A stretch of 64,000 bases of DNA from the NCBI RefSeq assembly GCF_036014195.1, contig NZ_CP107918.1, positions 7,192,001 to 7,256,000 of the forward strand. The letters are read 5' to 3'. The translations under genes were made by a program, and so were the position numbers. Within the stretch, counting starts at the first letter, position 1. The number at the start of each line of letters is the position of its first letter. The notes below the pieces were generated by a model that did no database searches, was not told the DNA's origin, and was given only the letters and a program-made list of their open reading frames with translations. This document shows, one piece after another, positions 26,730 through 35,497 of the stretch. The stretch is from Streptomyces sp. NBC_00442. GTDB lineage: Bacteria; Actinomycetota; Actinomycetes; Streptomycetales; Streptomycetaceae.

Positions 26730-29054
26730 TCAGGACGTGGGCGTCTCCAGTTCGCCGCGCACCGTGCGGGCGGCGGCCACCAGGTTCTCCAGGGAGGCAC
26801 GGGTCTCGGGCCAGCCGCGGGTCTTGAGCCCGCAGTCCGGGTTGACCCACAGCCGCTCGGCGGGAATCGCCTCAAGTCCCGTGCGCAGCAGGGCGGCTGC
26901 CTCATCGGCGCTCGGGACACGGGGCGAGTGGATGTCGTACACGCCGGGGCCTGCCTCACGCGGATAGCCGTGCTCCGCGAGCTCACGGGCGACCTGCATG
27001 TGCGAGCGGGCGGCTTCGAGGCTGATGACATCGGCGTCGAGGTCGTCGATGGCCTGGACGATGTCGCCGAACTCGGCGTAGCACATGTGCGTGTGGATCT
27101 GGGTGTCCGGCCGGACCCCGGACGTACTGAGGCGGAACGCCTCGGTGGCCCAGGCCAGATAGGCGGGGTGGTCGGCGGAGCGCAGCGGCAGGGTCTCGCG
27201 GAGCGCGGGTTCGTCGACCTGGATCACCGAAGTGCCCGCCGCCTCAAGGTCGTCGACCTCGTCCCGCAGGGCGAGCGCGACCTGACGGGCTGTGTCGCCG
27301 AGCGGCTGGTCGTCGCGGACGAAGGACCAGGCGAGCATCGTGACGGGGCCCGTGAGCATGCCCTTGACCGGACGGTCGGTGAGGGACTGGGCGTAGGACG
27401 TCCAGCGGACCGTCATCGGCTCGGGGCGGGAGATGTCGCCGGCCAGGACCGGCGGGCGGACGTAGCGGGTGCCGTACGACTGGACCCAGCCGTGCTGGGT
27501 GGCGAGGTAGCCGGTGAGCTGCTCGGCGAAGTACTGCACCATGTCGTTGCGTTCGGGCTCGCCGTGCACGAGGACGTCGATGCCGGTCTTCTCCTGGAAG
27601 GAGATCACGTCACCGATCTCGGCCTTGATGCGCTCCTCGTAGCCGGCCGTGCCGATGCGTCCGGTCCGCAGGTCGGCGCGGGCCGTGCGCAGCTCCGTGG
27701 TCTGGGGGAACGAGCCGATGGTGGTGGTCGGCAGCAGGGGAAGGCCCAGGTGGGCGCGCTGGGCCGCGGCGCGTTCGGAGTACGGCTGGGAGCGGCGGGC
27801 GTCGGCGTCCGTCACGGCCTGGGAGCGGGCGCGTACCGCCGGGTCCCGCGTGATGGGCGAGGCCGCCCGGGACGCCAGGTCGGCGCGGTTCGCGGCGAGT
27901 TCGGCCGTGATGCTGTCGGTGCCCCGGGAGATTCCCCTGGCGAGGGTGACGATTTCGGCGGTCTTCTGCCGGGCGAAGGCGAGCCAGCGCAGGATCTGCG
28001 GCTCGATGTCCCGCTCTGCGGCGGCGTCGAGCGGGACGTGGAGCAGGGAGGACGACGCGGCGACGTCGACCCGGTCGGCGAGCCCGAGGAGGGTGCCGAG
28101 GGTGGACAGCGACTTCTGCAGGTCGTTGATCCAGATGTTGCGTCCGTCGACGACGCCGGCGACGAGCCGCTTGCCCGGAAGCCCGCCGACGGCGGCCAGG
28201 GCGTCCAGGTTGGCCGCGGCCGAGTCCGTGAAGTCGAGGGCGAGGCCTTCGACCGGCGCCTTGGCAAGCACCGGCAGGGCTTCACCGAGCTGGTCGAAGT
28301 AGGAGGCCACGAGCAGCTTGGGCCGGTCGGTGAGGGTGCCCAGTTCGCGGTAGGTCCGCTCGGCGGCGTTCAGCTCGGCGGGGGTGCGGTCCTGGACAAG
28401 GGCGGGCTCGTCGACCTGTACCCACTCGGCGCCGGCGGCGCGCAGGTCGGCGAGGACCTCGGCGTACACGGGCAGCAGCCGGTCTAGGAGGGTGAGCGGT
28501 TCGAAGTCGGCGGCGACGCCGGGAGCGGGCTTGGCGAGCAGGAGATACGTGACGGGACCGACAAGGACGGGCCGCGCGGTGAGACCCAGGGCAAGGGCTT
28601 CCTCGAGCTCGGCGACCTGCTTGGCGCAGTTCGCGGCGAAGACGGTGTCGGGCCCCAACTCCGGTACCAGATAGTGGTAGTTGGTGTCGAACCACTTGGT
28701 CATTTCGAGCGGCGCGACGTCCTGGGTGCCGCGCGCCATGGCGAAGTAGCCGTCGAGCGCGTCGGCGTCGACCGCGGTGCGGTGCCGCTCGGGGATCGCC
28801 CCCACCATGACCGTGGTGTCGAGGACGTGGTCGTAGTACGAGAAGTCGCCGGTCGGCACCTCGTGGATGCCGGCGTCGGCGAGCTGTCGCCAGGTGCCGC
28901 GCCTGAGCTCGGCCGCGGTGTCGCGGAGGGCGTCGGCGCTGACGCGGCCCTTCCAGTAGCCCTCGATGGCCTTCTTCAGTTCACGGTTGCGGCCCTGACG
29001 GGGGTAGCCGTAAACGGTGGCCCGTGCTGCCGCGGCTGCGGTCTTGGTGGTCAC
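26730..29054 (-). CDS. metE: cobalamin-independent methionine synthase
   Basis: A 774-residue cytoplasmic enzyme transferring methyl from 5-methyltetrahydrofolate to homocysteine. The N-terminal folate barrel begins [22 protein letters not shown]. The C-terminal catalytic barrel shows [16 protein letters not shown], the [11 protein letters not shown] segment, zinc ligands in HTHMCYAEF (His and Cys) and the final Cys in [11 protein letters not shown]. Length matches E. coli MetE plus a short extension. The GTG start has GAAGGAG upstream; the longer frame runs into the leader. It lies behind a B12 riboswitch, so cobalamin should shut it off in favour of MetH. Confidence 0.97.
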   Translation of the reverse strand: MTTKTAAAAARATVYGYPRQGRNRELKKAIEGYWKGRVSADALRDTAAELRRGTWRQLADAGIHEVPTGDFSYYDHVLDTTVMVGAIPERHRTAVDADALDGYFAMARGTQDVAPLEMTKWFDTNYHYLVPELGPDTVFAANCAKQVAELEEALALGLTARPVLVGPVTYLLLAKPAPGVAADFEPLTLLDRLLPVYAEVLADLRAAGAEWVQVDEPALVQDRTPAELNAAERTYRELGTLTDRPKLLVASYFDQLGEALPVLAKAPVEGLALDFTDSAAANLDALAAVGGLPGKRLVAGVVDGRNIWINDLQKSLSTLGTLLGLADRVDVAASSSLLHVPLDAAAERDIEPQILRWLAFARQKTAEIVTLARGISRGTDSITAELAANRADLASRAASPITRDPAVRARSQAVTDADARRSQPYSERAAAQRAHLGLPLLPTTTIGSFPQTTELRTARADLRTGRIGTAGYEERIKAEIGDVISFQEKTGIDVLVHGEPERNDMVQYFAEQLTGYLATQHGWVQSYGTRYVRPPVLAGDISRPEPMTVRWTSYAQSLTDRPVKGMLTGPVTMLAWSFVRDDQPLGDTARQVALALRDEVDDLEAAGTSVIQVDEPALRETLPLRSADHPAYLAWATEAFRLSTSGVRPDTQIHTHMCYAEFGDIVQAIDDLDADVISLEAARSHMQVARELAEHGYPREAGPGVYDIHSPRVPSADEAAALLRTGLEAIPAERLWVNPDCGLKTRGWPETRASLENLVAAARTVRGELETPTS

Positions 29055-29229
29055 GCGGATCTCCTTCGAGAGACGTATCCGTGAGATCCCGGAGACGGCC
29101 GCGGCAAGAAGAGGAGTGGCACACCGGCGGACCGACCTCGCGCGATGCGGCGACACGGTCGTCCGTTCGATATGTACGCCGACCCGCCCACGAGGTCACC
29201 GGGACATCCGCACACGCGTAGGGCGTGCG

Positions 29230-29435
29230 CGGACAGTTGGCAGGTCTTCGGACTCGCGGGCACGCCCTCCCCTTCCGGAGGACACCTACTGGCCGTCGCT
29301 TCCCAGGCCCGGTATCTCGGACCCAGTGCGTATGACGGCGGTCGTTCCCGCTCACCGCTGCGGGGCAGTCCCGGATTCGCACCGGGTTCCCTCTTGCGAC
29401 GCATCCCGCCTGGCGGACGGGGCGAACCAGCTGTG
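29230..29435 (-). promoter_or_regulatory. cobalamin riboswitch upstream of metE
   Basis: On the minus strand: GAGGGAACCCGGTGCGAATCCGGG, ACTGCCCCGCAGCGGTGAGCGG, a long variable arm, then GGGCCTGGGAAGCGACGGCCAGTAG and the closing GAGTCCGAAGACCTGCC. All B12-aptamer boxes are present. A -10-like TAGGGT (29441-29446) puts the transcript start near 29434. The remaining 175 bases to the metE GTG can hold the expression platform. The 524-bp space upstream of metE is filled by this element. Confidence 0.95.
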
Positions 29436-29541
29436 GGGCCACCCTAAGACGCTCACGATCGGGGTGTGACGACGTGTCCGGCATCCGGATCGTGAAATGA
29501 GACACGTTTCGGGCCCACACCGTTCACGACCGGGGCCCTTC

Positions 29542-29567
29542 GGCTCCGGGCGGGGCCGCCCGGAGCC
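29542..29567. terminator. terminator after the phosphoesterase gene
   Basis: A 12-bp stem GGCTCCGGGCGG / CCGCCCGGAGCC with a two-base loop, 12 bases past the phosphoesterase stop on the minus strand and upstream of the metE promoter. Confidence 0.65.
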
Positions 29568-29578
29568 AGCCGCCCGGG

Positions 29579-30796
29579 TTACGGCGAGGGGGAGCGCTGC
29601 GGGGAGCGCAGGACGAGCAGGGTGATCTCGCTGGGGGCGAAGACGCGGAACGGCGGACCCCAGAAGCCGGTCCCGCGGCTGGTGTAGAGGAGCGTGCGGG
29701 CGCCGTGGCGGCTGAGGCCGGCGAGGGCGGGCTGGTCGATGCGGACCAAGTGGTGGAAGGGCCAGATCTGGCCGCCGTGAGTGTGCCCGGAGAGCTGGAG
29801 GTCGACGCCGTCGGCCGCCGCCCGGTCCACGAACTTGGGCTGGTGGGCCAGGAGCAGGACGGGGTGGCGGGGATCCGCGCCGCGCAGGGCTCCGGCGAGG
29901 TGGGCGCGGTGGCCGGCGAGGCCGGAGGACTGCGCGGTGACGTCGTCCACGCCGGCGACCACGAGGGTGTCGCCACCGCGTTCGAGCAGCAGATGCCGGT
30001 TGCGCAGCGGCTCCCAGCCCAGCTCGTCCATCAGGTCGACCCAGCCCTGGGCCCCGCTGTAGTACTCGTGGTTGCCGGTGACGTAGACCCGGGCCCGGGT
30101 GGCCCGGACGGTGCCGAGCGGGGCGGCCTGGGCGCGGCGGCGTTCGGCCGTGCCGTCGGCGATGTCCCCGGTGTGGCAGACCAGGTCGGCCTCCAGCGCG
30201 TTCACCCTCTCGCAGACCCGCGCCGACCAGCGGGCTCGGTCGAGCGGGCCGTAATGGGTGTCGGTGACGAGGACGACGCGCGTGCCGTCGAGGCCCGCGC
30301 CCAGGCGGGGGAGCGGTACGTCGAGGCGGCGTACCCGTGGCACCCGGCGGGCCTCGACGTACCCCCAGGCGAGCAGCACGGCGGCCGTGCCGAGGACCAC
30401 CCAGGTGATGACCCGGGCCCGGTCCTGCCCGTCGCCGCCGGTCGCGATCAGGACGAGCCGCAGCAGACCGCCGAGCAGGACCGACCACGTGAACACGACC
30501 CAGGCGACGCCCAGCAGGGTGTCCCCGACGATCGCCGCCCAGTCCTGCTGCCGCCGGCCGTGACCGCGCATCATCGCGAGCGGCATGCCGAAGAGGCCGA
30601 GGAAGAACACGGCGGTGCCGGCCAGCGTGACGGGAAGCGGCCAGTGCTGGCCGGCGTGGAGAAGCAGCCAGCAGGGGACGGCCCACAGCAGAACAGGGGC
30701 GATCAGGGGGAGCAGGCGCATCAGGCGGTGCAGCCGGCTCGGCCGCGTCCCGTGCGCCGCGCCGTCGGCGGATCGGGACTCGCTGGTGTCGGTCAC
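29579..30796 (-). CDS. membrane-anchored metallophosphoesterase
   Basis: A 405-residue protein. Four hydrophobic helices cover residues ~22-140 (LMRLLPLIAPVLLWAVPCWLLL and following). The calcineurin-like domain has the full di-metal set: VTDTHYGP, HTGDIADG, VTGNHEYYSG, LAHQPKF and LSGHTHGGQ. It resembles the YkuE/TMEM phosphodiesterase branch. The GTG at 30796 is chosen for the GGAGAAGGGG site; the open frame continues upstream through a 15-bp repeat without homology. Substrate unknown, perhaps a lipid or cell-envelope phosphodiester. Confidence 0.85.
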   Translation of the reverse strand: MTDTSESRSADGAAHGTRPSRLHRLMRLLPLIAPVLLWAVPCWLLLHAGQHWPLPVTLAGTAVFFLGLFGMPLAMMRGHGRRQQDWAAIVGDTLLGVAWVVFTWSVLLGGLLRLVLIATGGDGQDRARVITWVVLGTAAVLLAWGYVEARRVPRVRRLDVPLPRLGAGLDGTRVVLVTDTHYGPLDRARWSARVCERVNALEADLVCHTGDIADGTAERRRAQAAPLGTVRATRARVYVTGNHEYYSGAQGWVDLMDELGWEPLRNRHLLLERGGDTLVVAGVDDVTAQSSGLAGHRAHLAGALRGADPRHPVLLLAHQPKFVDRAAADGVDLQLSGHTHGGQIWPFHHLVRIDQPALAGLSRHGARTLLYTSRGTGFWGPPFRVFAPSEITLLVLRSPQRSPSP

Positions 30797-30809
30797 GCTT
30801 CCCCTTCTC

Positions 30810-30899
30810 CATCGACCGGGCTCACATCGACCGGGCTCACATCGACCGGGCTCATATCGGCCGGGCTCATATCGACCGGACTCATATCGGCCGGGCTCA
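30810..30899. repeat. six-copy 15-bp tandem repeat
   Basis: Units of the form A(C/T)ATCG(A/G)CCGG(G/A)CTC repeat six times between the epoxide hydrolase stop and the phosphoesterase start, both on the minus strand. The array touches the end of the epoxide hydrolase gene. Its unit is a multiple of three, and a minus-strand frame reads DMSPV/DMSPA pentapeptides that run into the phosphoesterase gene region. Confidence 0.9.
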
Positions 30900-32117
30900 C
30901 CTTGATCCGGCTGTCGTCGGGCGCACTGTATCCGGTCGCCTTCGGGCCGGTCGGGCGGCCAGCACCGCCGCGAGGCCCTCTTGCAGATCCTTGACGAAAT
31001 ACTCGGGAACCTCCAGCGAGGGGAAATGCCCCCCGTGTTCGGGCGCCGTCCATCGGACGATCTGTCGGTACCGCTCCTGTGCCCAGGGACGCGGGCACTT
31101 CTCGATGTCACGGGGATACATGGTGATGGCCGACGGGACATCCACCCGGAGTTCGGGGTCCAGCGAGTCATGGCTCTCGTAGTAGATGCGCGCCGCCGAC
31201 GCGCCGGTCCGCGTCAGCCAGTACAGGGTGACGTCGTCCAGCACGCTGTCCAGGGACAGCGTCTCGAACGGGCTGTCCCCGGTGTCCGACCACTCGGCGA
31301 CCTTGTCGAGAATCCAGGCGAGGAGCCCGACCGGCGAGTCCACGAGCGAGTAGCCGATGGTCTGTGGCCGGGTCGCCTGCTGCTTCGCGTATGCCGCGCG
31401 GTGGCGCCAGAAGTGGCGGGTCTCCTCGGCCCACGCGCGCTCGCCCGCCGTGAGCCCGTCCGTGGTCGAACCGGGCGGCGCCTGCGCGAACGTGGTGTGG
31501 ATGCCGAGCACGTGGGCCGGGAACCTGCCGCCGAGCACCGTGGTGATGTTGCCTCCCCAGTCGCCGCCGTGGGCCAGGAACTCGCCGTAGCCGAGCCGTC
31601 CCATCAGCTCCACCCACGCGGCCGCGATCCTTTCGGTCCCCCACCCGGTGGCGGCCGGTTTGTCGCTGTAGCCGAAGCCGGGCAGGGAGGGGACCACGAC
31701 GTGGAACGCCGGCGCGTCCGCGTCCCGCGGATCCGCCAGCTCGTCCACCACCTCGGTGAACTCGGCAATGCTGCCCGGCCAGCCGTGGGTCAGGACCAGA
31801 GGAGTGGCATCCGCGCGCGCGGACCGGCGGTGCAGGAAGTGGATTCCCAGACCGTCGACGGTCGTACGGAACTGGCCGATCCGGGCGAGGCGCGCTTCGA
31901 AGGCCCGCCAGTCGTAACCGGTCCGCCAGTAGTTCACGACCTCGACGAGGTCGGCGAGCGGAACGCCCTGATCCCATCGGCGAGGGCCGGGCGCGGCGCC
32001 CACGACCGTCTCGGCCTCCGGCAGCCGCGCCGCGGCAAGTCGCGCGCGCAGATCGTCGAGGTCGGCGTCCGTCGCGCGGGCTTCAAACGCCTGCACGTCG
32101 CTGTGTGTACGGGGCAT
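30897..32117 (-). CDS. epoxide hydrolase (EHN-type alpha/beta hydrolase)
   Basis: A 406-residue enzyme of the microsomal-type epoxide hydrolase family. The N-terminal EHN domain is followed by LVLTHGWPGSIAEF (oxyanion hole), the nucleophile Asp in HGGDWGG, cap residues and the catalytic His in EHGGHFPSLE. No signal peptide, so cytoplasmic. The last ~15 residues (Arg/Pro/Thr) are poorly conserved and border the 15-bp repeat. It diverges from a CGNR regulator across 103 bp containing two repeated boxes, so it is probably regulated by that protein. Confidence 0.9.
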   Translation of the reverse strand: MPRTHSDVQAFEARATDADLDDLRARLAAARLPEAETVVGAAPGPRRWDQGVPLADLVEVVNYWRTGYDWRAFEARLARIGQFRTTVDGLGIHFLHRRSARADATPLVLTHGWPGSIAEFTEVVDELADPRDADAPAFHVVVPSLPGFGYSDKPAATGWGTERIAAAWVELMGRLGYGEFLAHGGDWGGNITTVLGGRFPAHVLGIHTTFAQAPPGSTTDGLTAGERAWAEETRHFWRHRAAYAKQQATRPQTIGYSLVDSPVGLLAWILDKVAEWSDTGDSPFETLSLDSVLDDVTLYWLTRTGASAARIYYESHDSLDPELRVDVPSAITMYPRDIEKCPRPWAQERYRQIVRWTAPEHGGHFPSLEVPEYFVKDLQEGLAAVLAARPARRRPDTVRPTTAGSR

Positions 32118-32162
32118 CGGACCTCCTGGCCGTCGTGGAACCGGCTGCCGCCCGTCGGGAAC

Positions 32163-32220
32163 CGGCTAAGACGGTTCTAACAAGGATCTGGGCCTGCGCG
32201 CAACCCGCTAAGGTGGTTCC
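32163..32220. promoter_or_regulatory. two direct-repeat operator boxes of the CGNR/epoxide hydrolase promoter
   Basis: CGGCTAAGACGGTTC (32163-32177) and CCGCTAAGGTGGTTC (32205-32219) share GCTAAG-N2-GGTTC. They are 42 bp apart, four helical turns, in the same orientation, and the second abuts the CGNR start codon. They fit cooperative autoregulation by the CGNR protein plus control of the divergent epoxide hydrolase. Confidence 0.5.
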
Positions 32221-32823
32221 ATGCGTGCTGAGTTTCCTGACTTCCGCCTCGGTAGCGTGCTGGCGACCAGCTTCACGGGGACTCTCTCGGAGCGTCACGG
32301 CAACGCTGTGGAGCGCATTCCCACGCCGCGTCGACTCGTCGACTGGCTGGCGGTGAGCGGCCTCGCCGTGGACTCCTGCACCCCCGCCCAGCTCGACCTC
32401 GCCCGGGAGTTGAGGGAGTCGATCCACGCCGCCGCGACGGCGGCCGCCGCCCAGGACGCCTTTCCCGAGTCGGCGGTCCAGGTCATCAATGACCGCAGCG
32501 CCCAGGGCCGGGCCGCGGCCGTCCTGACGCCCGGGGGCGAGCGGCGATGGCGGCTCGGTTCGGCCTCCCGCGTGGACGGCACCTCCCGCGTGGAGGACGC
32601 ACTCGGCGTGATCGCCGCCGACGCGATCGGCATCCTCGCCGGCGAACGGGACGGAAGGCTGGCGTTGTGCGCATCGCCCACCTGCCGAGCCGCGTTCTTC
32701 GACACCAGCCAGAGCCGCACCCGCAAATGGTGCGACATGAACACGTGCGGGAACCGTCAGAAGAAGGCGCGATTCCTTGCCAACCAGAGCAAGAACCCAG
32801 ATCGGGGGAGTGATCGTTCGTGA
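32221..32823 (+). CDS. CGNR zinc-finger (ABATE domain) transcriptional regulator
   Basis: A 200-residue predicted stress-responsive regulator. The N-terminal ABATE-type region begins FRLGSVLATSFTGTLSERHGNAVERIPTPRRLVDWL. The C-terminal CGNR finger has cysteines in LCASPTCRAAFFDTSQSRTRKWCDMNTCGNRQKKARF, the CxxxxC...C-x4-CGNR arrangement. It diverges from the epoxide hydrolase with repeated boxes in between. Effector unknown. Confidence 0.92.
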   Translation: MRAEFPDFRLGSVLATSFTGTLSERHGNAVERIPTPRRLVDWLAVSGLAVDSCTPAQLDLARELRESIHAAATAAAAQDAFPESAVQVINDRSAQGRAAAVLTPGGERRWRLGSASRVDGTSRVEDALGVIAADAIGILAGERDGRLALCASPTCRAAFFDTSQSRTRKWCDMNTCGNRQKKARFLANQSKNPDRGSDRS

Positions 32824-32857
32824 GGGGGATCGCTTCACATCACAACCGGGAGAATCC

Positions 32858-33103
32858 ATGACCGTGAGCAAGAACATCAACAACCCCGTGGGCATGGGCG
32901 GAGGCCAGCGCAAGAGGCTGTCCCGAGCCGAACGGCAGAACAACGGCCCGCACCGTAACCTCGACCGCCAGGGTGCCGCCGACCAGAAGGCCGAGCTGGT
33001 GCGCAAGATGCGCGAGAAGGCGGGCGCGGCCCAGGACGGCGCGGCTCAGGACGACGCGGCCCAGGACGGCGGGCGACCGAGCGGCGACTCCGAACAGAGC
33101 TGA
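32858..33103 (+). CDS. DUF6243 family protein
   Basis: An 81-residue basic, probably disordered protein. The start MTVSKNINNPVGMGGGQRKRLSRAERQNN is characteristic of the Streptomyces DUF6243 family (function unknown). The C-terminus repeats AAQDG/AAQDD, coming from a short GGCTCAGGACGACGC-type DNA repeat. GGGAGA precedes the ATG. It lies 34 bp after the CGNR gene and may be co-transcribed. The 281 bp that follow contain nothing I recognise. Confidence 0.72.
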   Translation: MTVSKNINNPVGMGGGQRKRLSRAERQNNGPHRNLDRQGAADQKAELVRKMREKAGAAQDGAAQDDAAQDGGRPSGDSEQS

Positions 33104-33384
33104 GGACTGGCGTAGGGGGCGTGCGGCGGGGGCGAAGGAGGTGAGGGCGTCGACGGGTACGGCCGGGGCCTCCGGCCCGCGTGCGCGGGATCGCCCACGT
33201 CGGCCCGCCCCGGCGTAGCCCCACCGCGCGCGCTGATCACCCACGCGTGCAGGGAGGCCTCGTCCGCGGCCACGCGCCCGGATCTGTGCCCGTCGCCTGC
33301 CAAGTCGCCTGTCGTTTGCGTCACTTGGCCCAGGGGAGGCGCAGTCGCGGGTGTCTGCCCCCGCGACGAGAACGGACGTGCGCC

Positions 33385-34056
33385 ATGGATGTGTTCATCA
33401 TCGGGATCACGGGCAAAGTGGGCGGCCTGCTGGCGCGGGAGCTCGTCTCCGGGGGAGACGCCGTGCACGGTCTGGTACGCCGTGACGAACAGCGCCCCGC
33501 CCTTGCCGCGCTCGGCGTCGACGCGACCGTCGGTGATCTCGCCGGCATGTCGGTCGAAGCCCTGGCGGCGGCCTTCGGTGACGCGGACACCGTCGTGTTC
33601 GCCGCGGGCTCCAACGGTGGTAGCGCACAGGACACGAAGGCGATCGACGGCGACGGCGTCGTGAAGGCCATCGAGGCGGCTCGCCGCGCGGGCGTCGAAC
33701 GGCTTGCCCTGGTGTCGGTGCTCCCGGAGTCCTGGCGAGAGCGCGACCTGGGCGAAGAGGTCGAGTACTACTTCGCGGTCAAGAAGGAGGCGGACATCGC
33801 GCTCAGCCGAAGCGATCTGGACTGGGTGATCCTCCGTCCGTCCTTGCTCGTGGATGACGTCGGGACCGGGACCGTGTCGCTGGGGCCCGCCGAGTCCCAC
33901 GGCGAGATCGCCCGCGCCGATGTCGCCGCGACGCTGGCCGCGGTGCTGCGCGAACCCCGCATCGCCCGGCAGATCCTCGAACTCGACGAGGGACCCGTCC
34001 CGATCCGCGAAGCCGTCCGGGCCAACGTGCCCCGGCCGAGCCGCGCGACCACATGA
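33385..34056 (+). CDS. atypical SDR / NAD(P)H-binding protein
   Basis: A 223-residue Rossmann protein. The N-terminal loop IIGITGKVGGLLARELV is the TGxxGxxG dinucleotide motif of atypical (NmrA-like, SDR_a5) reductases. Next come VVFAAGSNGGSAQDTKAIDGDGVVKAIEAARRAGVERLALVSVL and YYFAVKKEADIALSRSDLDWVILRPSLL, with the YxxxK-like Lys retained. Substrate unknown; members can be reductases or redox sensors. Monocistronic. The 247-bp gap downstream to the convergent ApbE gene holds no recognisable gene. Confidence 0.85.
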   Translation: MDVFIIGITGKVGGLLARELVSGGDAVHGLVRRDEQRPALAALGVDATVGDLAGMSVEALAAAFGDADTVVFAAGSNGGSAQDTKAIDGDGVVKAIEAARRAGVERLALVSVLPESWRERDLGEEVEYYFAVKKEADIALSRSDLDWVILRPSLLVDDVGTGTVSLGPAESHGEIARADVAATLAAVLREPRIARQILELDEGPVPIREAVRANVPRPSRATT

Positions 34057-34303
34057 GCCGGGCAGCCCGCGCGGCCATCTCTTCGGCATGGGGCGCTTGC
34101 CTGTGAGGATTCCACTTCAGGGCCGTTGCCGGCTCCCCCTCGGGACGGCGACCGAACGCGTTGGTCGTGCGCGGTGCGAGCCGGAGGGTGTCATCGTCGC
34201 GGCCCCGCCGCCACCGCTTTGAGGGAGCTTCACCTGCGGCGATGGCGAGCGGGGGTGGGTGGGGGTGCCCGCGCGCGTGCTCACCCACGCCGAGCGGTCC
34301 GCC

Positions 34304-35071
34304 TCACGTCCCGTAGCGGCCGAACCCCGCGGTGCGCCACTGCCGGCCGTCGGGCAGGACGGCGAGGGCCTCGTAGCCGTCCAGTGCCTCCAGCCACTCC
34401 CGGGCGCCGTCGCCTCTGGCGAAGGCCGCGGTGGCGTAGGTGTCGGTCAGGGTCAGGCGGGGGCCGACGAGGGTGAGGGAGGCGAAGGTGTGGGCGGGTG
34501 CGCCGGTGTGGGGGTCGAAGATGTGGTTGCCGCGTTCGAAGGTCCCGGAGGTGGCGACGGCCAGGTCGTGGGGGGCGCTGACGACGGTGAGGAGTTCGCC
34601 CGGCCTCAGCGGGTGTGCGACGCCAACCCGCCACACCGAAGCGGGAGTTGGGCGGCCGCGGAGCTGGAGATCGCCTCCGCCGTTCACACAGGTGTGGTGC
34701 GCGCCTGCCTCGTACAGGAGTTGGGACACCGCTTCGGCGGCCCAGCCCTTGACGAGACCGGAGGGGTCGAGGGTGCCTGCCGGGACGACGCTGAACCATC
34801 CCTCACTGACGTGCGCGGCCTGGGCGCAGAGCGACATGACTTCGCGGACTTCGGGTGGACAGTCCGCCAGATGGATCTCGCCGCGGTCGAGCCGGCTGAT
34901 GTGGCTGTCGGGCCGGTAGGTGGAGAACACGGCGTCCACACGGTGGAGTTGCCGCACGGCCGCGGCGAGGGCTTGGCGGATGGCGGGCGTGGGCTCGTCG
35001 CGGATGTCGAAGGAGAAGACGGTGCCCATCACGTGCTCGACGTGGCGCAGCCCGGTCGAGGTGTCAGGCAT
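34304..35071 (-). CDS. apbE: FAD:protein FMN transferase (ApbE)
   Basis: A 255-residue flavinyltransferase that attaches FMN to a threonine of a partner protein. HVMGTVFSFDIRDE, the DPSGLVKGWAAEAV and VNGGGDLQLRG blocks, the TSGTFERGNHIFDPHTG loop and the Mg-binding LTDTYATAAFARG are all present. No signal peptide is obvious. The gene overlaps the FMN-binding protein gene by eight bases and is the last of a three-gene operon, whose obvious substrate is that neighbour. Confidence 0.93.
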   Translation of the reverse strand: MPDTSTGLRHVEHVMGTVFSFDIRDEPTPAIRQALAAAVRQLHRVDAVFSTYRPDSHISRLDRGEIHLADCPPEVREVMSLCAQAAHVSEGWFSVVPAGTLDPSGLVKGWAAEAVSQLLYEAGAHHTCVNGGGDLQLRGRPTPASVWRVGVAHPLRPGELLTVVSAPHDLAVATSGTFERGNHIFDPHTGAPAHTFASLTLVGPRLTLTDTYATAAFARGDGAREWLEALDGYEALAVLPDGRQWRTAGFGRYGT

Positions 35072-35486
35072 GGGCTTGGTCCAGTGCGCTCTGGAGGGAC
35101 TGGATGTAGCCCTCGCTGGTGTAGCTGGCTCCGGAGACGGCGTCGATGTGGGCGCTCTGGGAGCCGAGGGCTTCCTGGGTGAGGCGGGGCAGGGCGTAGG
35201 AGGCGATCCGTTGATCGCGGCCGTTCTGGTCCGGAGCCCGGAGGACCTGGACGGCGGTGATCTTTCCATGGGTCAGGGTGGCGGCGACCTGCACGGGCCC
35301 GTACTGGGTGTCGATGACATCCCCGGTGAACGTGCCGGTTCCGGTGGAGGTGCCCGTGGGGGTGCGGACGGTCGTGGGAGACCGGTGAGTCACTCCGGCG
35401 AGGGCGGGTGACTGGTGGGGTTTGAGGGCGAGCAGGGTGACGACCAGGGCGCTGATCCCAGTGGTGGCGAGGACGGCTCGGCGCAT
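35064..35486 (-). CDS. secreted FMN-binding domain protein
   Basis: A 140-residue precursor with an N-terminal signal/anchor (MRRAVLATTGISALVVTLLAL), a Thr-rich linker and an FMN_bind domain. The C-terminal SGASYTSEGYIQSLQSALDQ holds the [S/D]GA[T/S]xT flavinylation motif in which the Thr is covalently linked to FMN by ApbE. It is the extracytoplasmic electron acceptor between the membrane reductase upstream and an unknown terminal acceptor. Middle gene of the operon, 11 bp after the reductase gene. Confidence 0.9.
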   Translation of the reverse strand: MRRAVLATTGISALVVTLLALKPHQSPALAGVTHRSPTTVRTPTGTSTGTGTFTGDVIDTQYGPVQVAATLTHGKITAVQVLRAPDQNGRDQRIASYALPRLTQEALGSQSAHIDAVSGASYTSEGYIQSLQSALDQAHA

Positions 35487-35497
35487 GACGGTACTCC

